This document shows positions 29,792 to 44,700 of a DNA stretch of 64,000 nucleotides, one piece after another. Each line of letters begins with the position of its first letter. The stretch's first letter is position 1. Location: NCBI GenBank assembly GCA_022410635.1, contig JAJVDF010000140.1:1343417-1407416 (forward strand). Reading direction: 5' to 3'. Below the pieces are notes generated by a model, which did not search any database, had not been told where the DNA came from, and was given only the letters and a program-made list of their open reading frames with translations. The DNA is from Tretioscincus oriximinensis. Taxonomy: Eukaryota > Chordata > Lepidosauria > Squamata > Gymnophthalmidae. The position numbers and the translations under genes were made by a program.

Positions 29792-32700
29792 ATGATGGCG
29801 GAGAGTCCGGCTACTGAAGAGGCGGCGGCGGCATCCGCGGTGCTGGCGGCGGGCGGCGGCGCTGGCGGCGGGAGCGGCGGCCCAGTGGTCTCCGGAACGG
29901 GTGGCGGGCCGGGCGTGTTCCTGCCGGCCGAGCTCTGGGCTGTGGCAGGGCTGGGTTCGGCCGGCAGCGGCGGCGGGTCCGGGGCGGGATCCGGCGTGGG
30001 GTCTGGGGGGTCTGCGGTGCCTGGGATCCCCCCTTCTGCCGCCGCCGCCGCCGCCGCCGGGGTGCTGCTTTCGCACTCGGCCTTTTGGGACCCCACCACC
30101 AGCGGCGACTGGGACGGGGAGAGGCCGAGCGCCGCTTGCCTGCTCCGGATCAAACGGTGAGGGGCTCGGGGGGGGTGGGGCTTGGGGTCGGGGGCGAACA
30201 CAAAGCCCCTGTGCTGCTCCTAAGCCCCGGCCTCCAGGAGGAATTCAGCTCTGGGGTGCGCGAGCGTCAGCGTAACGAAAGGGGTGGTGGTACTTCCGAG
30301 CATGGGCAGAGTGCTTCCAAACATCCTTGCCCAGCCCTTCCCCGGATGCTTTTGGGTTGGGTGGACAGGCTTCCTTCACTCACCTCACAATTCCCTGTCA
30401 TTGTTTTGCTAGAAAGGCCTTTCAAGCAAGGGCTCTAAGGTCTGCCATATGGTGGTATATCTAGCTTTAATAGCCCAAACCACTCTGNCTACTGGTCAGT
30501 GATGGTGCGAGCTGTAGCCTGCCTGCAGCCTTTTGAAGGCCANAGGTCCTTTCTCCTTTAGTGTTTAGTGCATAACTGGAGCAGTGAGCTTTTTATTTAT
30601 TTATTTATTTATATTTATACCCCGCCCCATACCCCGAGGTCTCAGGGCAAATACCAACACGAAATTAACAAGTTAAAAACAATATCTAAAAGTGGGGACA
30701 AAAATGAACATTCTCTTCAGCCAAAGGCCAGGTGAAAGAGGTGCGTCTTCAAGGATCTTCTAAAACCATACAAGGATGGTGACAGACGCTCTTCGAAGGG
30801 GAGACTATTCCAAAAACTGGGGGCAACCACCGAGAAGTTACCTCGGGTTCCCACTCCATTGGCTGTTGAAAGGGGTGGTACAATCAGGAGGGCCTCCCCT
30901 GCAGATCTTTAAGGCACAGGCAGGTTGGTATGGGAGAAGATGCAGTGTCTGGATGCAGTAATAGGTGAGCTGGATTGGTTTAGCTAGTATATGTTACATT
31001 GTTAATTGTGTACAGCTTGTCATTGGCAGAAAGGCTGCAAGAATTAATGGCTTAGATATAAGCATCCAGATGTTACTTATTTCACTATACTTGTCTTGGA
31101 TATTTTGAAATAATATTTTTTTTATTTCACAGTACTCAACTTTAGCAGAATAAATAACTGTTGTCTGTAAACAGCCTAAAAGCCATCTTAGGCCTTGTTT
31201 TTATAGATTCAGTAACACATTCTAGTGATCTGTTACAACACATTAGATGTGTTGAAACAGATCCCTAAAATGTGTTATTGAGGCCTGTGCAAACAGGGCC
31301 CTAAATTCCATACCTTTGAGCAGTGTGGTTAAGTCAATATTTTGTGGTTTTTCTGGTGATGATAATTGTCTGCATCTTTGACGCTGAGCCAGTCTTACTG
31401 ATGGGAAGGAAAAATGGGCATTACAGTTCAGAAACATGCAGAGGATTATAGTTTTATTCCCTGTGTTTTAAGATTATGAAGGACTAGAGAAGCACTGTAT
31501 GTACATGTAGATTGTATGAGAGTTCCATTAAAATAAAAGACTGTTTCATAGAAGTTTATCTTTCAGAAAATTCTTTGAAAGCCTCTGTGGAGTTATTGTT
31601 ATGGCCAGATCAACCTTTTTGTTTGAAGACTATTGCTTTGGTCTTCCATTTTTTTTCTTCTGATGCTTTTTCACACTGTGAAAAATGCAATGTTTAATTT
31701 AGATAATTTTCTTCTCAGAACAGAGACAGATCCCTATTGTAGGTTTCAGGTTGCTATTCTTTTCCATGAAAAGGCTGGAGAGTGAAATAAAACTTTCTCT
31801 ATCTTTGTTACGTTAGGTTTAGGGAAGTTATTTTTGCTCAACTTTTTATTATATTTGAGCAATCAAAATAGTGCATTTGTTCATTAAGCCACACATTATT
31901 TCAAAACTTATTTAATGCGTGTAACAGTAATCACGATCAATAATGTGGTCAAAATTATTCTCTTTGCTTGTCGTCCTCTTGTTGATATTCCTAAGAATGA
32001 CAGGACATTTAAAGAACATCAAAAGGCATGTTGTTTCATCATAACAATGTACCCTGTCTAGACAATGACTCTTATTAATAGTTCTAAACACTTCTAACAG
32101 CAACATTTAATTTTGAGAGTATTTTCCAACTTTAGCCGTTTGTGTTTCACTTCGCAATAGATGTTAGAGGAACATTGTCTACATTCTCACTTCATTGCTG
32201 AGTTATTGCTCGAGGACATATGCTGAGCCTTTGGCAGAGATTGGATCTGAATCCATGCCTCCAAGTTCATTATGATGTGACCTTGGTTTCACTGGCTGCC
32301 TTGGCCTTGTAAATACGTCCACAGAACTTGCTACCCTGCAAAAATGTCTCTTGGGCAGCCAACAAGTATGTGACTGATAGTTATAGAGGAAAATGATTCT
32401 CTTTGTTTGATATTCTACTATTTATTTACTTTTTTNAAAAAATCTGACTCTTAACCTCGAAAAGCCTCTCGGAGCAACAGAGTAAAACAAGTTCCTGTCC
32501 TCAGGCTTACATTTGTGTGCATGAGACATGGAAGAGGGGAATTGGTGTGCCTGGAAGGAAAAGAAAATTCTGCCCTCAGGCATGAAAGCCAAGCAGATTA
32601 GTAGCACAATTCGTTCCAATTGGTTAGTCTTGAATTTGTGCTCAGATATAACTACCTGCTAAATCCGAAACTGCTGCTAAACAGTAACACTCAGCAGCAA

Positions 32701-35700
32701 CCTGAATGGGTACTATGATGGCCAAGGGACTACAATTCAGTGTCAATGCAAGCAGACTGACAAGTAGAGGGTTCAATCCTCAGCCTCTCCCCAGAAATAA
32801 ATAATGCCAAGCTACTTCAGTGTCTCTGCCAAGAAAATTGCATAGAGGTGCCCTTGGACTTGGACAATCAACCAGAACCTAGCTACAATTTAATGATACA
32901 CAACAACACATTTCTGGCAGAGTGAAAACCCAGACAAATAAAACTTTTCAAACCAATAGAATTCTTTCTGTCTATGTTCTTGGTTAATATAGGAATTGTA
33001 AGAGGAGGAAAGTCCCTCTATTTCCATTGGCTGATACATTTTTGGCATACAGAAGGCCTGGATATATTGCTGGAGTCCAGGGATTGCTGGATGGTCTCAA
33101 CCTTCCCACGTTAGCTTTAGGACTTTGGCTTCTGGACTCAATTTTAACATTGTAACTTTCTCTTATTTCGAATTCTCAATGGCCTACTTGACTTTTCTTC
33201 TGTTTTGCAGCCGCCCAACGGTTCTGGTGGATCTGACTTACGTCTAACATGAGGCACTCCTTTGTTTTTGACCTCCTATGTGGGATTTTTTGTTAACAAC
33301 CCTGTGGTTGCTTCTTCAGCAGGCTTTCTCGGAAGGTTTTCTTGGATTGGGGTGGGGGCCAGGGGAAGGTATGGGTGGCTGGTTTGCCTAGAATAATGTG
33401 TTAGGGGGTTGGTGTGGGTACATAAGTTTCAGTTGCTTATGGGGAGGGCCTTACTATGGTACCTGCGGGTGGTTGGGTTTTGTGTTTATTGCTGTTGAAC
33501 TTTACAGCCTTGACATTGTTTGGTCATATATACTGTAACTTCTCTCTCCTTTAATTCAGTGATGCAGTCGGTTGAATTTACTCTTTACGTTCACCTCCTC
33601 TTCTTGGGCCTCTGCCACTTGATGCCTCTGTTTTGCTCCATTCCCCTTTGTCTGGCCGTAACTGAGCTTTCCACGATAGGGGATCTCCTCCTTAATCAGT
33701 ATCTGTCGACCATAGGTATGCCAAGGTCTCTAGCTTACCTGGTTCCTCCCCATTCTTCATACTGCAGGTCCCTTATTTCTGAAGATGACTGATCTCAAAG
33801 TGGCCTCATTGAATATCAGTGGGTTAAACAATCCAGCAAAACACTTCAAAATACAGACCTTTTTACTACAGCACAAACCTCATATCTTAGTACTCCAAGA
33901 GACTTAGGAACAAAATAGACCTCACAGCTGTTCCCATACCCCTTTTTCTCCCACTCTTTTCATACCTTTGACTCCTCTAAATCCAGAGGTGTGACTATAA
34001 AATCATATGTTGCTATTTCAACTGCTTAAGGTTAAGAGAAATAGGATTGGCCGATTTATATTTCTGGTAGATAAATTAAATGATAGCATGTTACTTCCCT
34101 AACCGACGCCAGAAAAAATGTTTTCACAACATGTTATGTACGCTAGACAGCTTCATGGAAAGCAAGGATATGATTATGGGGGACTTTAATATGGTGGCTA
34201 GCATCTCCCTGAATAAAGCTAAGCCAGGTTTATGTTCATCTCCCTCCAAAACCTCTGAGGCCGAGAACATTTTTAATAAATTCAAATTAACAGACTCTTT
34301 GTCATGCCAACCCATCTGCTAAGAAGTTTTCTCACTTTTCTGCAAAGCACCAATCTTCCAGAATAGACTTCATTCTTCTGAGTCAGCACTTGGTTTCCAC
34401 CATTCAAACTTCTTGTATCACCCCTTGCCAGTTGTCTAACCATTCCCTTCTCACGACCACAGTTACAACACACATTCAGACCATTTCCACAATTTGGAGA
34501 TTTAACCCTTCGCTGGTCAGTTGGAAGTCCAGTAAGGAAAAAATTTAGAAGGAGATTTCCACTTATTATGAACACAATTCCCTGTTTTCTTTCTTCCCTA
34601 ATTTACAATGGGAAGCTCTGAAAGCAGTTCTAAGAGGAGTCTGAATCGCCAAAGGGACTTGGCATAAAAAAAGCTCCTAGGTAAAAAACATGCTGAGCTA
34701 TCTGCAGAGATTAAAGAGTTGGAGGCAGCTTACATTCATTCAGGGTCTAAAAGGTCCAAGGCATTATTACAACCTAAACAACAAAAATTAACGCTCTTAG
34801 AAACAGAGCAGGATGCTAAGATGCAAATACATCTTCAATGTAAATCTTTTGCTAAGGTTAACAAAAATCTTATCGTTTCCCTTAAAGACCACGAGGGCCG
34901 CCTTCTATGCCCAAACAAATACTAGACATTTTCCAAAAGTTTTATCAGGACTTATATTCTCCGTCCACTCCCCTTGCTTCCTCTGCCTCTAGCTTCTCCC
35001 ACTATATCTCACAGGCCAAGTTTCCCAAACTAAAGGATGAGCATAAGAAGGCACTGGATGTTGATATCAGAGCTCAGAATTAGCACAGTTCACAATCTCA
35101 AAAGCAATAAGCCCCCTGGCCCTGATAGGTTTTCTGGGCTCTTTTATAAAAACCAACAAAGACCAAATTGTCCCTAACCTAGCCTCCCTTTTAAACTTTA
35201 TATTCAAATCTCACACCTTCCCAAGAAACCTGGCATTCTTCCCTTCTAATTACTTGCCCAAAGAAGGATAATTCTCCTGAGCTGGTTGCATACATAGAGA
35301 GCCAGTTTGGTGTAGTGGTTAGAGTGTTGGACTCTTATCTGGTAGATTCCCAGTTCGATTCCCCACTCCTCTGTGAAAGCCAGCTGGATGACCTTGGGCC
35401 AGTCACAGTTCTTTAGAACTCTCTCAGCTCCACTTACTTCACAGAGTCGTGGAGAAAGCAACAAAAGCTATGTGCACCACACTTTGGCCGCCCTGAGACC
35501 TTTGGATATAGGGGGGATATAAGTACAAATAAATAGATAATATTGCCCTATTTCCCTCCTTAACATCAATTTTAAAATCCTAGTCTACTGCATAGACTGC
35601 CCATGTTCATCTCAAATTTTATAGGGTGGAACAACATGATTTTGTACCTGGCTGTTCTATTTTGGACCCAATCCGGCTAGCTTTCAATGTAATAGCTTCC

Positions 35701-38700
35701 AATATGATTGGAAAAATCATAAACCACTAGGGTTAATCTCATTCGATGTTTAAAAAGCATTTGAGCAAGTGAATCACAATTTTTTTGTTTGAGGTATTAG
35801 CCCAAATGAATTTTGGTAATCATTTTCTAACCTTCATAAAATTGATGTATTAACATGTATTAGAGTAAATAACACGGCCTCTGACCCATTTCAGCTATAT
35901 AGAGGGACTAGGCAGGGTTGTCCTCTCCCGTTCTCTTCACTCTTGCTATGGAGGTGCTCACCTCTCATTTATGCCAGAACAAGAATATACAAAGCTATAA
36001 TCTTGAGTCATTCTACACGAAATTTAATTTGTATGCGGATGATCTTGTTACTACAGACCATCAAGGAGGAACTTGATCGATTCCAATGCTGTGCTGGTCT
36101 CAGAATAAATTACAACAAAACAGAAATTTTATGTCTGAACATTTCCCCTAGGTCACAGCAGCAAATCAAAGCAATATTTGATATCTTTCTTAAACGTAAA
36201 AAACTGAAATACCTAGGTATCTAGCTCTACCCAAACCTGAATAAGGTCATCCCCTTGAACTATTCTTTGATTTGGCAGAAGGCCAGTTACAAAATATCAG
36301 CCTGGAAGAACAAAAAATATCTTTCAATGGTGGGTTAGATTGTGGCCATCAAGATGAAGATTCTTCCCATGATTACTTATCTGTTCTGTACCCTTCCCTT
36401 CTTCATTCCTTCCTCCCAGAGGGGGGGACTGAGAAAGGAGACAAACAGGCTAGTTTTCTCAGGCCAAAAACCTACACTCCCCAAAGCAGTCTACTGGAAA
36501 GCTCCTCGTCAGGGCGGCTGTGGATACTCCTCACTCTCTATTCAAAGCCTGGCAATTACATCATTTATTACTTATGTTCTCACCATCTTCTCCGTTAGGG
36601 CTAAGGAAGAGCTGGAGGAGCTTCACTCTCTTCTCCCTTTTTCCTCCCCGTTCGTCAAAAAACTGGACCTCAGGGCTCTTACACTTATTAACCCCTTGAC
36701 CCAATGCATGCTGCGAGCTTGGTTCTTTCACCAGAGGCTTCTCATTCCCTTTCCTTCCCCTTTAACGCCATTGCATGTACTTCATAATGTCCCAGGTAAC
36801 ATGGCTACTAAAAGAGGCAGGTCAATTCAGGACTTCACTACAGCTAAATTTACTAACCATTCTATGAAAGTACTATCCTTCTTTATGGGTCTCAAAGACT
36901 CACACTGGCTTTTCCCTCCGGGACTTCATCCCTTCATACTCAATGTACAATCTCTGGGTCTGGGTAAGAGAAGTCTGATTCCTTTTGAACAATAATGGAT
37001 AGTCTCCCCATTTGAGAGAAAGGCCTCTCTGCTAAACTCTATCAGATCCTGCTAGACTCCCTTCCTATTGCTAATAACACAAATGTTTCTGGGAAGTTGA
37101 GTGTCACATTATCTTAGACAGTGGTGAATGGAGTCCCATGTTTCCCAAGCGGCCTGAGACATCTCTTATAAGATCATTTACAGATGGTATATTACTCCCA
37201 CTTGATTTCACACTATGGATAACTAACATAGTCCCAGAAGCTGCAGTAACTGTTGGGGCTTAAGCAGTTATTTACATATGTGGTGGGAATGCCCGTTTGT
37301 CTCTTCCTTTTGGGGTATGGTCTGGGAAACAATAGAGAAGATAATTCACATTAAGATCACTCTTTCCCCAGCATTGCCTTATACCAAGGATCAGCCATCA
37401 TTAAGGCATCACAGTCGGCTGGTTTTCAGCTTACTTAAGTGTGCCAAGCTTGAAATAGCATTGAATTGGAGGTACTTACTTCTCTCTGCAAGTAAAAGTT
37501 GGATTAATAGAATCTGGACTCTGGTGTTCATGGAACTGACCTATTCACAAAAGTAGAACATGTTGGATGAATCCGATTATCCTTACAAAATGGTTGCCCC
37601 TGATGCTTCTCTCATTGCCAACGCAACTCTGTAGGTTCTTTTGCTGAACAAAAAGCTAAGCCATTTGTTATCTTTCTCCCAAACCTTGTGAAATTACCTA
37701 ACCAGTAATAACTCCTGCCCACATCCTAGCCCTTGCTCTTGAACCCTATGGTAGCTCTGGAATATTTGGAGTCTATGCTGGGACACTCTCACTCTGATCT
37801 CATCTCCTACTAAATCGTTTTATTGTCAGTTGTGATGGTTGTGGTATATGCATTTCTGTTTCAATTGTGTATGGCTGCTGTTGCTGTGGATAGAAGAGAC
37901 TGTACCAAAGCTTGCGTTTATAATAAAGTTTTGTTGTTGTTGTTTTTAAAAAGAAGGCCTGGATATAGTTTTTGCCATTTCCAATCAACACAGCACAACT
38001 AAGTAACCTAGACCTGCCGGGGAAGAAATTCTTATAGTTTAGCATATCTCCATGTATCTCAGAAGCAATTAGGTTTATGTAATCTGAGAAACAAAAGCTT
38101 TATTGTTCCAACAAATAAAACCAGTGAAACCAAAATGAACGTGTAGTGGCTGATTTCTCTGTGGCAGATTAAGGCACCTCCCTACTTCCACTGGGGAGAG
38201 TGTTTGTATGTGCCAGAGTTGGCATCTGGTATAAGCGGAAGCTGAAGACCACAGTGAGCATGTGTTGTGTGCTAAAAGGAAGGTCTGCCTCATTTCTACA
38301 TCTAGTAAGAGGTGCTTGATCGCCCAGTTTCCCTTTCAGCAGCTAACCATTGTTTGGCTATAAGGAAATGGAAACACTTCAGTTCACTTGAGCTGATGTT
38401 CTAGATTTTTAATGTAGGTGTGTGTTTTGCAAAGCTAGATAAACAACCACATTTGCATGTCAGTGTACTGTTCTTCATATTGTGATTTGGTGAAAAGTCC
38501 TTTTATGATTTTCTGATTCCCCCCCCCCCCACTTCTTAGTTTTCAAGGGCAAGAACAAATCTCAAACTGTGAAATCATAAGCCTGTATCCATAGAATAAA
38601 CAGTGGTTGATTGAAATTACTCAATAATGAAAGCTTGGATTTCCCCTGTTCTCATAGTTTCTTCTTCCTTTGCTGGATTGTGTTGATGTGTTTGGCATAG

Positions 38701-41700
38701 GATTGAATAAGCTATGTAACATTAAGAATGTAATAAGATGAAACAAAGGAAAAGTTTTGTTAAAATAGGAGGGAGGGAAAGGGAAGTGTAATATTATATA
38801 TGAATGGTAATAATGTTATTTCATTTTGGGTTTGAATGAAAATGTAATAAAAAGTAAATAAAAAACAAAGGAAGAGTTGTTTAAAGTGAGATAAAATATT
38901 ACAAGGGAGGTGAAGATTTAAAGATGACAAATCACAATTATGTAACAATTCCTAATTATCAACCCTTTGAGTTTCTTTTCTGGGCAAACTACTGGTAATC
39001 ATAAGAATTTGGAACTNAAAATTTTCTCTGCTTTTGTTTTTAATAAGTTTTTTCTCAATAATTTAGCAAGAAACTTTGTGGAGTTGAGATGCTAGTCTGG
39101 GAATAGTAGAAAAATAATGTATTGATAGGTTTTTTTTCTCTTTCTTTTTACTTTTCAGTGATATCATGTCAATATATAAAGAACCTCCTCCTGGGATGTT
39201 CGTTGTGCCTGATCCTCATGATATGACCAAGGTAGGCAGCGGAATCAGTCTCCAAAGTGTTTCCTTCCATAGCTATAGTTTAAATTATTCTATTTTATCA
39301 ACACGTATATAAAATGTGCCATCGAGTCAAATACAATAACATCAGTTATAACGTACTAATTATAACCAAATAAAATGAACTTAAATTAATATAGAGCATC
39401 GTTTGCAGTTCCTTTTCATATGCATTTGAAACATTAGGCAATAGTGATTTCGGATTCCAGGAAGATGCCAGAGACATTTTTTATACTGGAATGCCAGTAT
39501 TATAATTCTTTCCTGCTCTATTTCTGAAGGTAGTAGAGATGTTCAAGTTAAAATGGGCATAGAAATACATAAAGTGAGTTATAATAAATTAGTCAAAACA
39601 TGAGAAATCTTTATACTAAAATAAGTAAAATACTTTTTGTTTGGTTAACTTGGGTCCTTCTTATCATGTTGGTGGTAAATGTATAGCATTTTAATAAGTA
39701 GCATATTCTATTTTCTTTTTGTTGCTTATTCTATGTACCTACCAAAATGCTAAGCCTTGTCCTCTCACTGACAATGTATCTAGGGGATAATGGGAATTCT
39801 CATCACCTTCAGCGCTATTTGAATTCCCCATGCGCCGGGGTCAGGCTAATCAGTGCACAAGACTGTTTTTCTTTCCTGTGGAAGACCTGCTTCTAATATG
39901 CCAATGGAGACCACCACCTTGTCTTTTAGTAAGCCCTATCTGGCTGTTCAGTCATACTGAAATATCACAGCCAGACTCATGCACTATTTAACCTGACCCC
40001 AGCGCAATGGAAATTCAAACCGCACCAAAGATAATGGCAATAATCATTCCTGTTACCCACTAAGGAGCCAGTGTGCACACTAAACATGGTGGCTATTAGG
40101 TGTCTCTGAATAGAAAATATTAGAACGAAGAAGCTTGGAGCAAGGAAATCACCTATGCAAAGAGGTTGTAGTATTCCTCTAGAAAGAAAATCTACATTGA
40201 CATTACGAATGCCACCACAGATTTGCTGGTGCCTATTCCTTCTTGTCAGCAGAAATCTTAGGAAAAGATTGTTCTTGGCAGTGCAAATAATCTGCCATCT
40301 TCTAAGCATGTTCAGTTTGATTAGGTTATACCATGCAACTAAAAACCTGCACTTCTTTATATTTGGTGTCGACAATATGCTTGCTTAGTGTCAGACTATC
40401 ACCCAGCGCTCATAACACAGAAATTGGACAGAAATGTAACAAAAGAATGTTCATAGCTTTATTAGCATAGTAAGGCTAGTAACAGAATAAACAAACTTGA
40501 GAAGCAGCAGCATCTTTAGAAATACTGAATCTCAGAATGTCTTCCTATATGCTTCACAGAACGTTTCAATCTTTATAAGAATAACAAAGAGTAGATGCAT
40601 ATTTTCCCCTTTAGTTCATTTATTTTCATGAGCAGTTCAGATCCACGATAGAGATGGAAAGACAGGGCATGGATTTTTAGCTTAAAATATATTAGGAACA
40701 GATTGCATTTACAAAATTCATGTGAACCCCCAATGGCAATGCTAGGATTCTGTAGTGAATTGCTAACAGGTATCCGCATCCAAATGACTTTGCATTAAGA
40801 ACATAAGAACATAAGAAGAGCCATACTGGATCAGGCCACAGCCCATCAAGTCCAGCATTCTGTGTCACACAGAGGCCCACCAGATGCACCTGGGCAGTCT
40901 GAACAGAGGAAAGCAAAATATGCTCCTGTTCATGACTCCCTGCAAATGGTATTTCAAGAGTCCTGCCTGTTGCGACATCCGGGAGGCGACATCCAGACAA
41001 CTATCCTAGTATCCATTTATACCCTTAGTGTCCATAAACCTGTCTAGTCCTGTCTTGAAACTATCCAAGCTGTTAGCTACCACCACCTCTTCAGGAAGTA
41101 AATTCCACAGGCCGATGACCCTCTGGGTGAAAAAATACTTTCCTTTGACTGTTCTCACTTTTCTATTCACCCTGTCGATCCCATGCATGATTTTGTACAC
41201 TTCAATCAGATCACCCCTCAAATGTCTCCTTTCAAGGCTGAAGAGGCCCAGACATTGCAGCCTTGCTTCATAAGGGGGGTGCTCCAGACCCTTGATCATT
41301 TCTGTTGCCCTTTTCTGCACCTTCTCCAGTTCCAAAATATCCCTCTTGAGATGTGGTGACCAGAATTGAACACAGTATTCCAAATGTGGCCTCACCACAG
41401 ATTTATCAAGAGGCAAAACAACATTTGCTGACTTGTTTTCGATTCCTTTCCTAATTATCCCCAACATGGAGTTTGCCTTTTTTGCTGCTGCTGCACCCTG
41501 GGTTGACATTTTCATTGAATTGTCCACCAACACCCCAAGATCCCTTTCTTGCTCGGTCACAGAAAGCCTGGTTCCCATCAGGTGGTAGGAGTATTTTGGG
41601 TTCTTTGCCCCAATATACATGACCTTGTACTTGCTTAAGTTGAAGTGCATTTGCCACTTTGATGCATTGACTTTGCATTGACTTTTCCTCCTTGCCGTTG

Positions 41701-44700
41701 GAGTAGATTCGCAGCTGCAGCTTATCTCACGGCCTTGTTTATTTCCATAAACTTTGTAGGAAGAAAATTCTTTAATGATTTACGTTGATAATAATGATAT
41801 CATGAAACTCCCTAAAATGCCTATTGCTCTGGCAATAAGCATCAAGCCTTGTTTGCAAAGACCTCAGTAATGCACTTTGGGGATGTTACAACACATTTAA
41901 TGTATTTGTTATGTGTTATAGTAGATCCTTAAAATGCAACAGGGCCTTAGATTTGTGAATTTTTGGGGTCCACTTAGAAGTACCCAAGTACCTATACGTT
42001 TTAGCTTAGTTGCCTATTAAAGACCTATTTTTTGACTCAGACATTCCCTCTCCAAATATTTCTCAATATATTTTTGTGCATTTTTAATTGCTTCTATTCT
42101 CCATATATTTTACCTTTGTTTTTAATAATGTTCATAAATCACTGTGATTTTTTTAAAAATGAAAGGTGATATAGAAAGATTTTAACTGAATAAGAACTAT
42201 TTTATGGCTTTGTCAAGGTTGTAAAATTATCTTACCCTAACCCAGAGTGCTTAACTGCGCTCATTCCAGAAATTTCAGTAATACAGCTCCCAATTTTTCT
42301 TTTTCAAACTAACTAGTGTTTGTGCTAAATAATGGGAGTTTCAGTTCAGTAATTTCGGTACAACTGGCCTTGAGTACCCCTAATCTGACCCTTATTCAAT
42401 TCCACAGATGTGATGCTATTAATGTGTTCTGAGTTACAACTATTAACAGTTGTTTTAGTGAAAAATAATCAGAGTTTTCGTGTTCTTGGGGATCTTGGAG
42501 ATATAGTTCATCCTGATTTTATCTTTACAACAGACGCAGATGTAATCTTATATTTTAAAAAGCTATAGCACATTGCATCAAACTGTGTCATTACTGACTG
42601 TCATTCATTGATAGTGTCCAGGCAAAATGCTTTAGCATAGCAGAAAAAAAAAGTTTGTGCTATACTGGTACTGATAAGTAATGCCAATGTACTTTTTAAG
42701 TATTTTTAACAAGAACTTATTTCTCAGAATGTTTTCTCATTTTTTCTGTTGACCATGTGGTATGAAGTCACATGATGAATAACAATCAGAAACCCATCAC
42801 AGTTCACAGTCGCACTGGGAGAACGATTCCAAATTTATGCCTTGATCTTTTAAATTGTTCTTGCCTCCTCACAAAGTAGTGAAGGACTTATTTCATATAA
42901 GTATAATCAGTCCATTGAAACCGCATGCCTTGCTTAATGTATTTTTTTACTGTTGCCAATTAATTTATGAATTGGAACATTTTCCATAGAACAATAAACT
43001 ACTGCCCCATACCACATGCTTATATGTACAGAGATAGCCAGCATAGTGTAATGATATAGTGAAAAACTTAAGATTTTGCAATTATTTGGATTAGATCCTT
43101 TACATAATTAGAGAATCTGCAGGGTCAATCACAGTTAATGGTACCTCAGCATTGGAAGGAAGTCTGTTGTGGGGAGGTTTAGAACTCAACCTGATGTTCA
43201 CCTACATAACTGACGTCATAGTTTCCTGATCTAGCAGTTAAGTGCCCGACCCAGTAAGGTCCCAGTAAATGAAGACAAGTTTGCAAAGCACAGGACATGA
43301 GGGTCTGTTTTGAATGTTTCAAAATAGCAATTTGTACATTTTAGGTTGTAGCTTTACGGCTTGGTTTATCTCATAGCCAATGGAGTCTAGTGTTGGTAGA
43401 GACTATCAGAGACAAATAAGTTAGCAGTGTGAGCTTTCATAAACTCATGCATGGAGTGAAGTGCCTGGGGCCAAACCTAAATAGACACTTCCCCAAGGTG
43501 CTACTAGACTCCCTTGCTTACCGAATCAGACTAAGACTTCTTTGATTACTTCACAAGCTTACTGAGGGAAGAAATAGGGAAGAGAGAATAAGATGAGCTG
43601 CTTTAGGCTCTTGGGAAGGAAGATAATACTGTAAATGCTATAAGTAAACAAATGAAGCAGCTAGCTTTGATTCTGTCAGACTTCCCTAGTCTGCATGTGT
43701 TCACAATGGCAATTCTCTAGATTAAACTATCCATTCAGTAGGAAATCAGTTTTATGCAAACAGAAACAGGAATTCTATTTAGGTTCCATGTAGGAAAAAC
43801 TTGTTCAAAAGCTTTTACATGAAAATAAATGCCCTAAAAGTGTGTTACCCTTGGAAACTACTTCTACTCTAAATGTGCCTGAAGCTTTCCTTTCCTTTGT
43901 TTGCTTTTTTAAAAAAAAGAGAAGTAAAAAGTCAGGTTCACATTCATTTATTCAGGTCTTCAGCTTTAGTATGAAGTGGAATGGTTTAGAACCAGTTTTG
44001 TCTACCTCAGCTTTTCCTGTTGTCTGCTGAACTCTAGTCTTAAATCAGTATTTTTTCTGAGATGAGATTCTGTGTTCCCCAAAACCCTTAGAGAGATACC
44101 ACTCTGGTTCCTTCAGCAGCCGTGTAAGTTTTGCTGGCGTGGCACCCAATTGGAAGTGTTTGCGCGAGCTGGGCTTTTCTCTTGCAGATTCATGCGTTGA
44201 TCACAGGCCCCTTTGACACGCCTTACGAAGGGGGTTTCTTCTTGTTCCTGTTTCGCTGTCCTCCAGATTATCCCATCCATCCACCACGGGTCAAGCTGAT
44301 GACAACTGGGAATAACACAGTGAGATTTAACCCTAACTTCTACCGCAATGGAAAGGTCTGCCTCAGTATTCTAGGGTAAGGACCTAAGGACCCTGAGTTA
44401 ATTCTTTTCAAGTGGGATACTTAATTTCTTTTAAAGTGGGATACTTAATAACTAATATGGATGTATAATATAGTTATTAGAAAACTACATACTAGCCGCT
44501 GAAGAAGGAATACGAAAAAGTCCGAATATATGACGTGTTTGAGTGTTTCGACACGGAATTTATGATAGAAGATTTGAACATTTATGGATCATCACCGAAC
44601 TTACATCTACATGGTTGGATTTAAACATATTAGTTATTTATATATATGAAGGATTTGGACATATACCTGGAACATACCTGGATCCTGGAGACTAGTTGCA

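Larger units (their letters stand above)
30157..33050. other. UBE2Z: UBE2Z intron 1, left part
   Basis: CpG-rich up to about 30290, then ordinary intron sequence. It holds the repeats listed separately at 30590-30975, 31190-31310 and 32690-32930; the remainder shows nothing recognisable. Confidence 0.5.

Noticed and set aside
29516..30201. Long minus-strand and alternate-frame ORFs over UBE2Z exon 1
   Set aside because: Shadows of the GC-rich first exon; the plus-strand frame is fixed by the conserved MAESP start and the LLRIKR junction.
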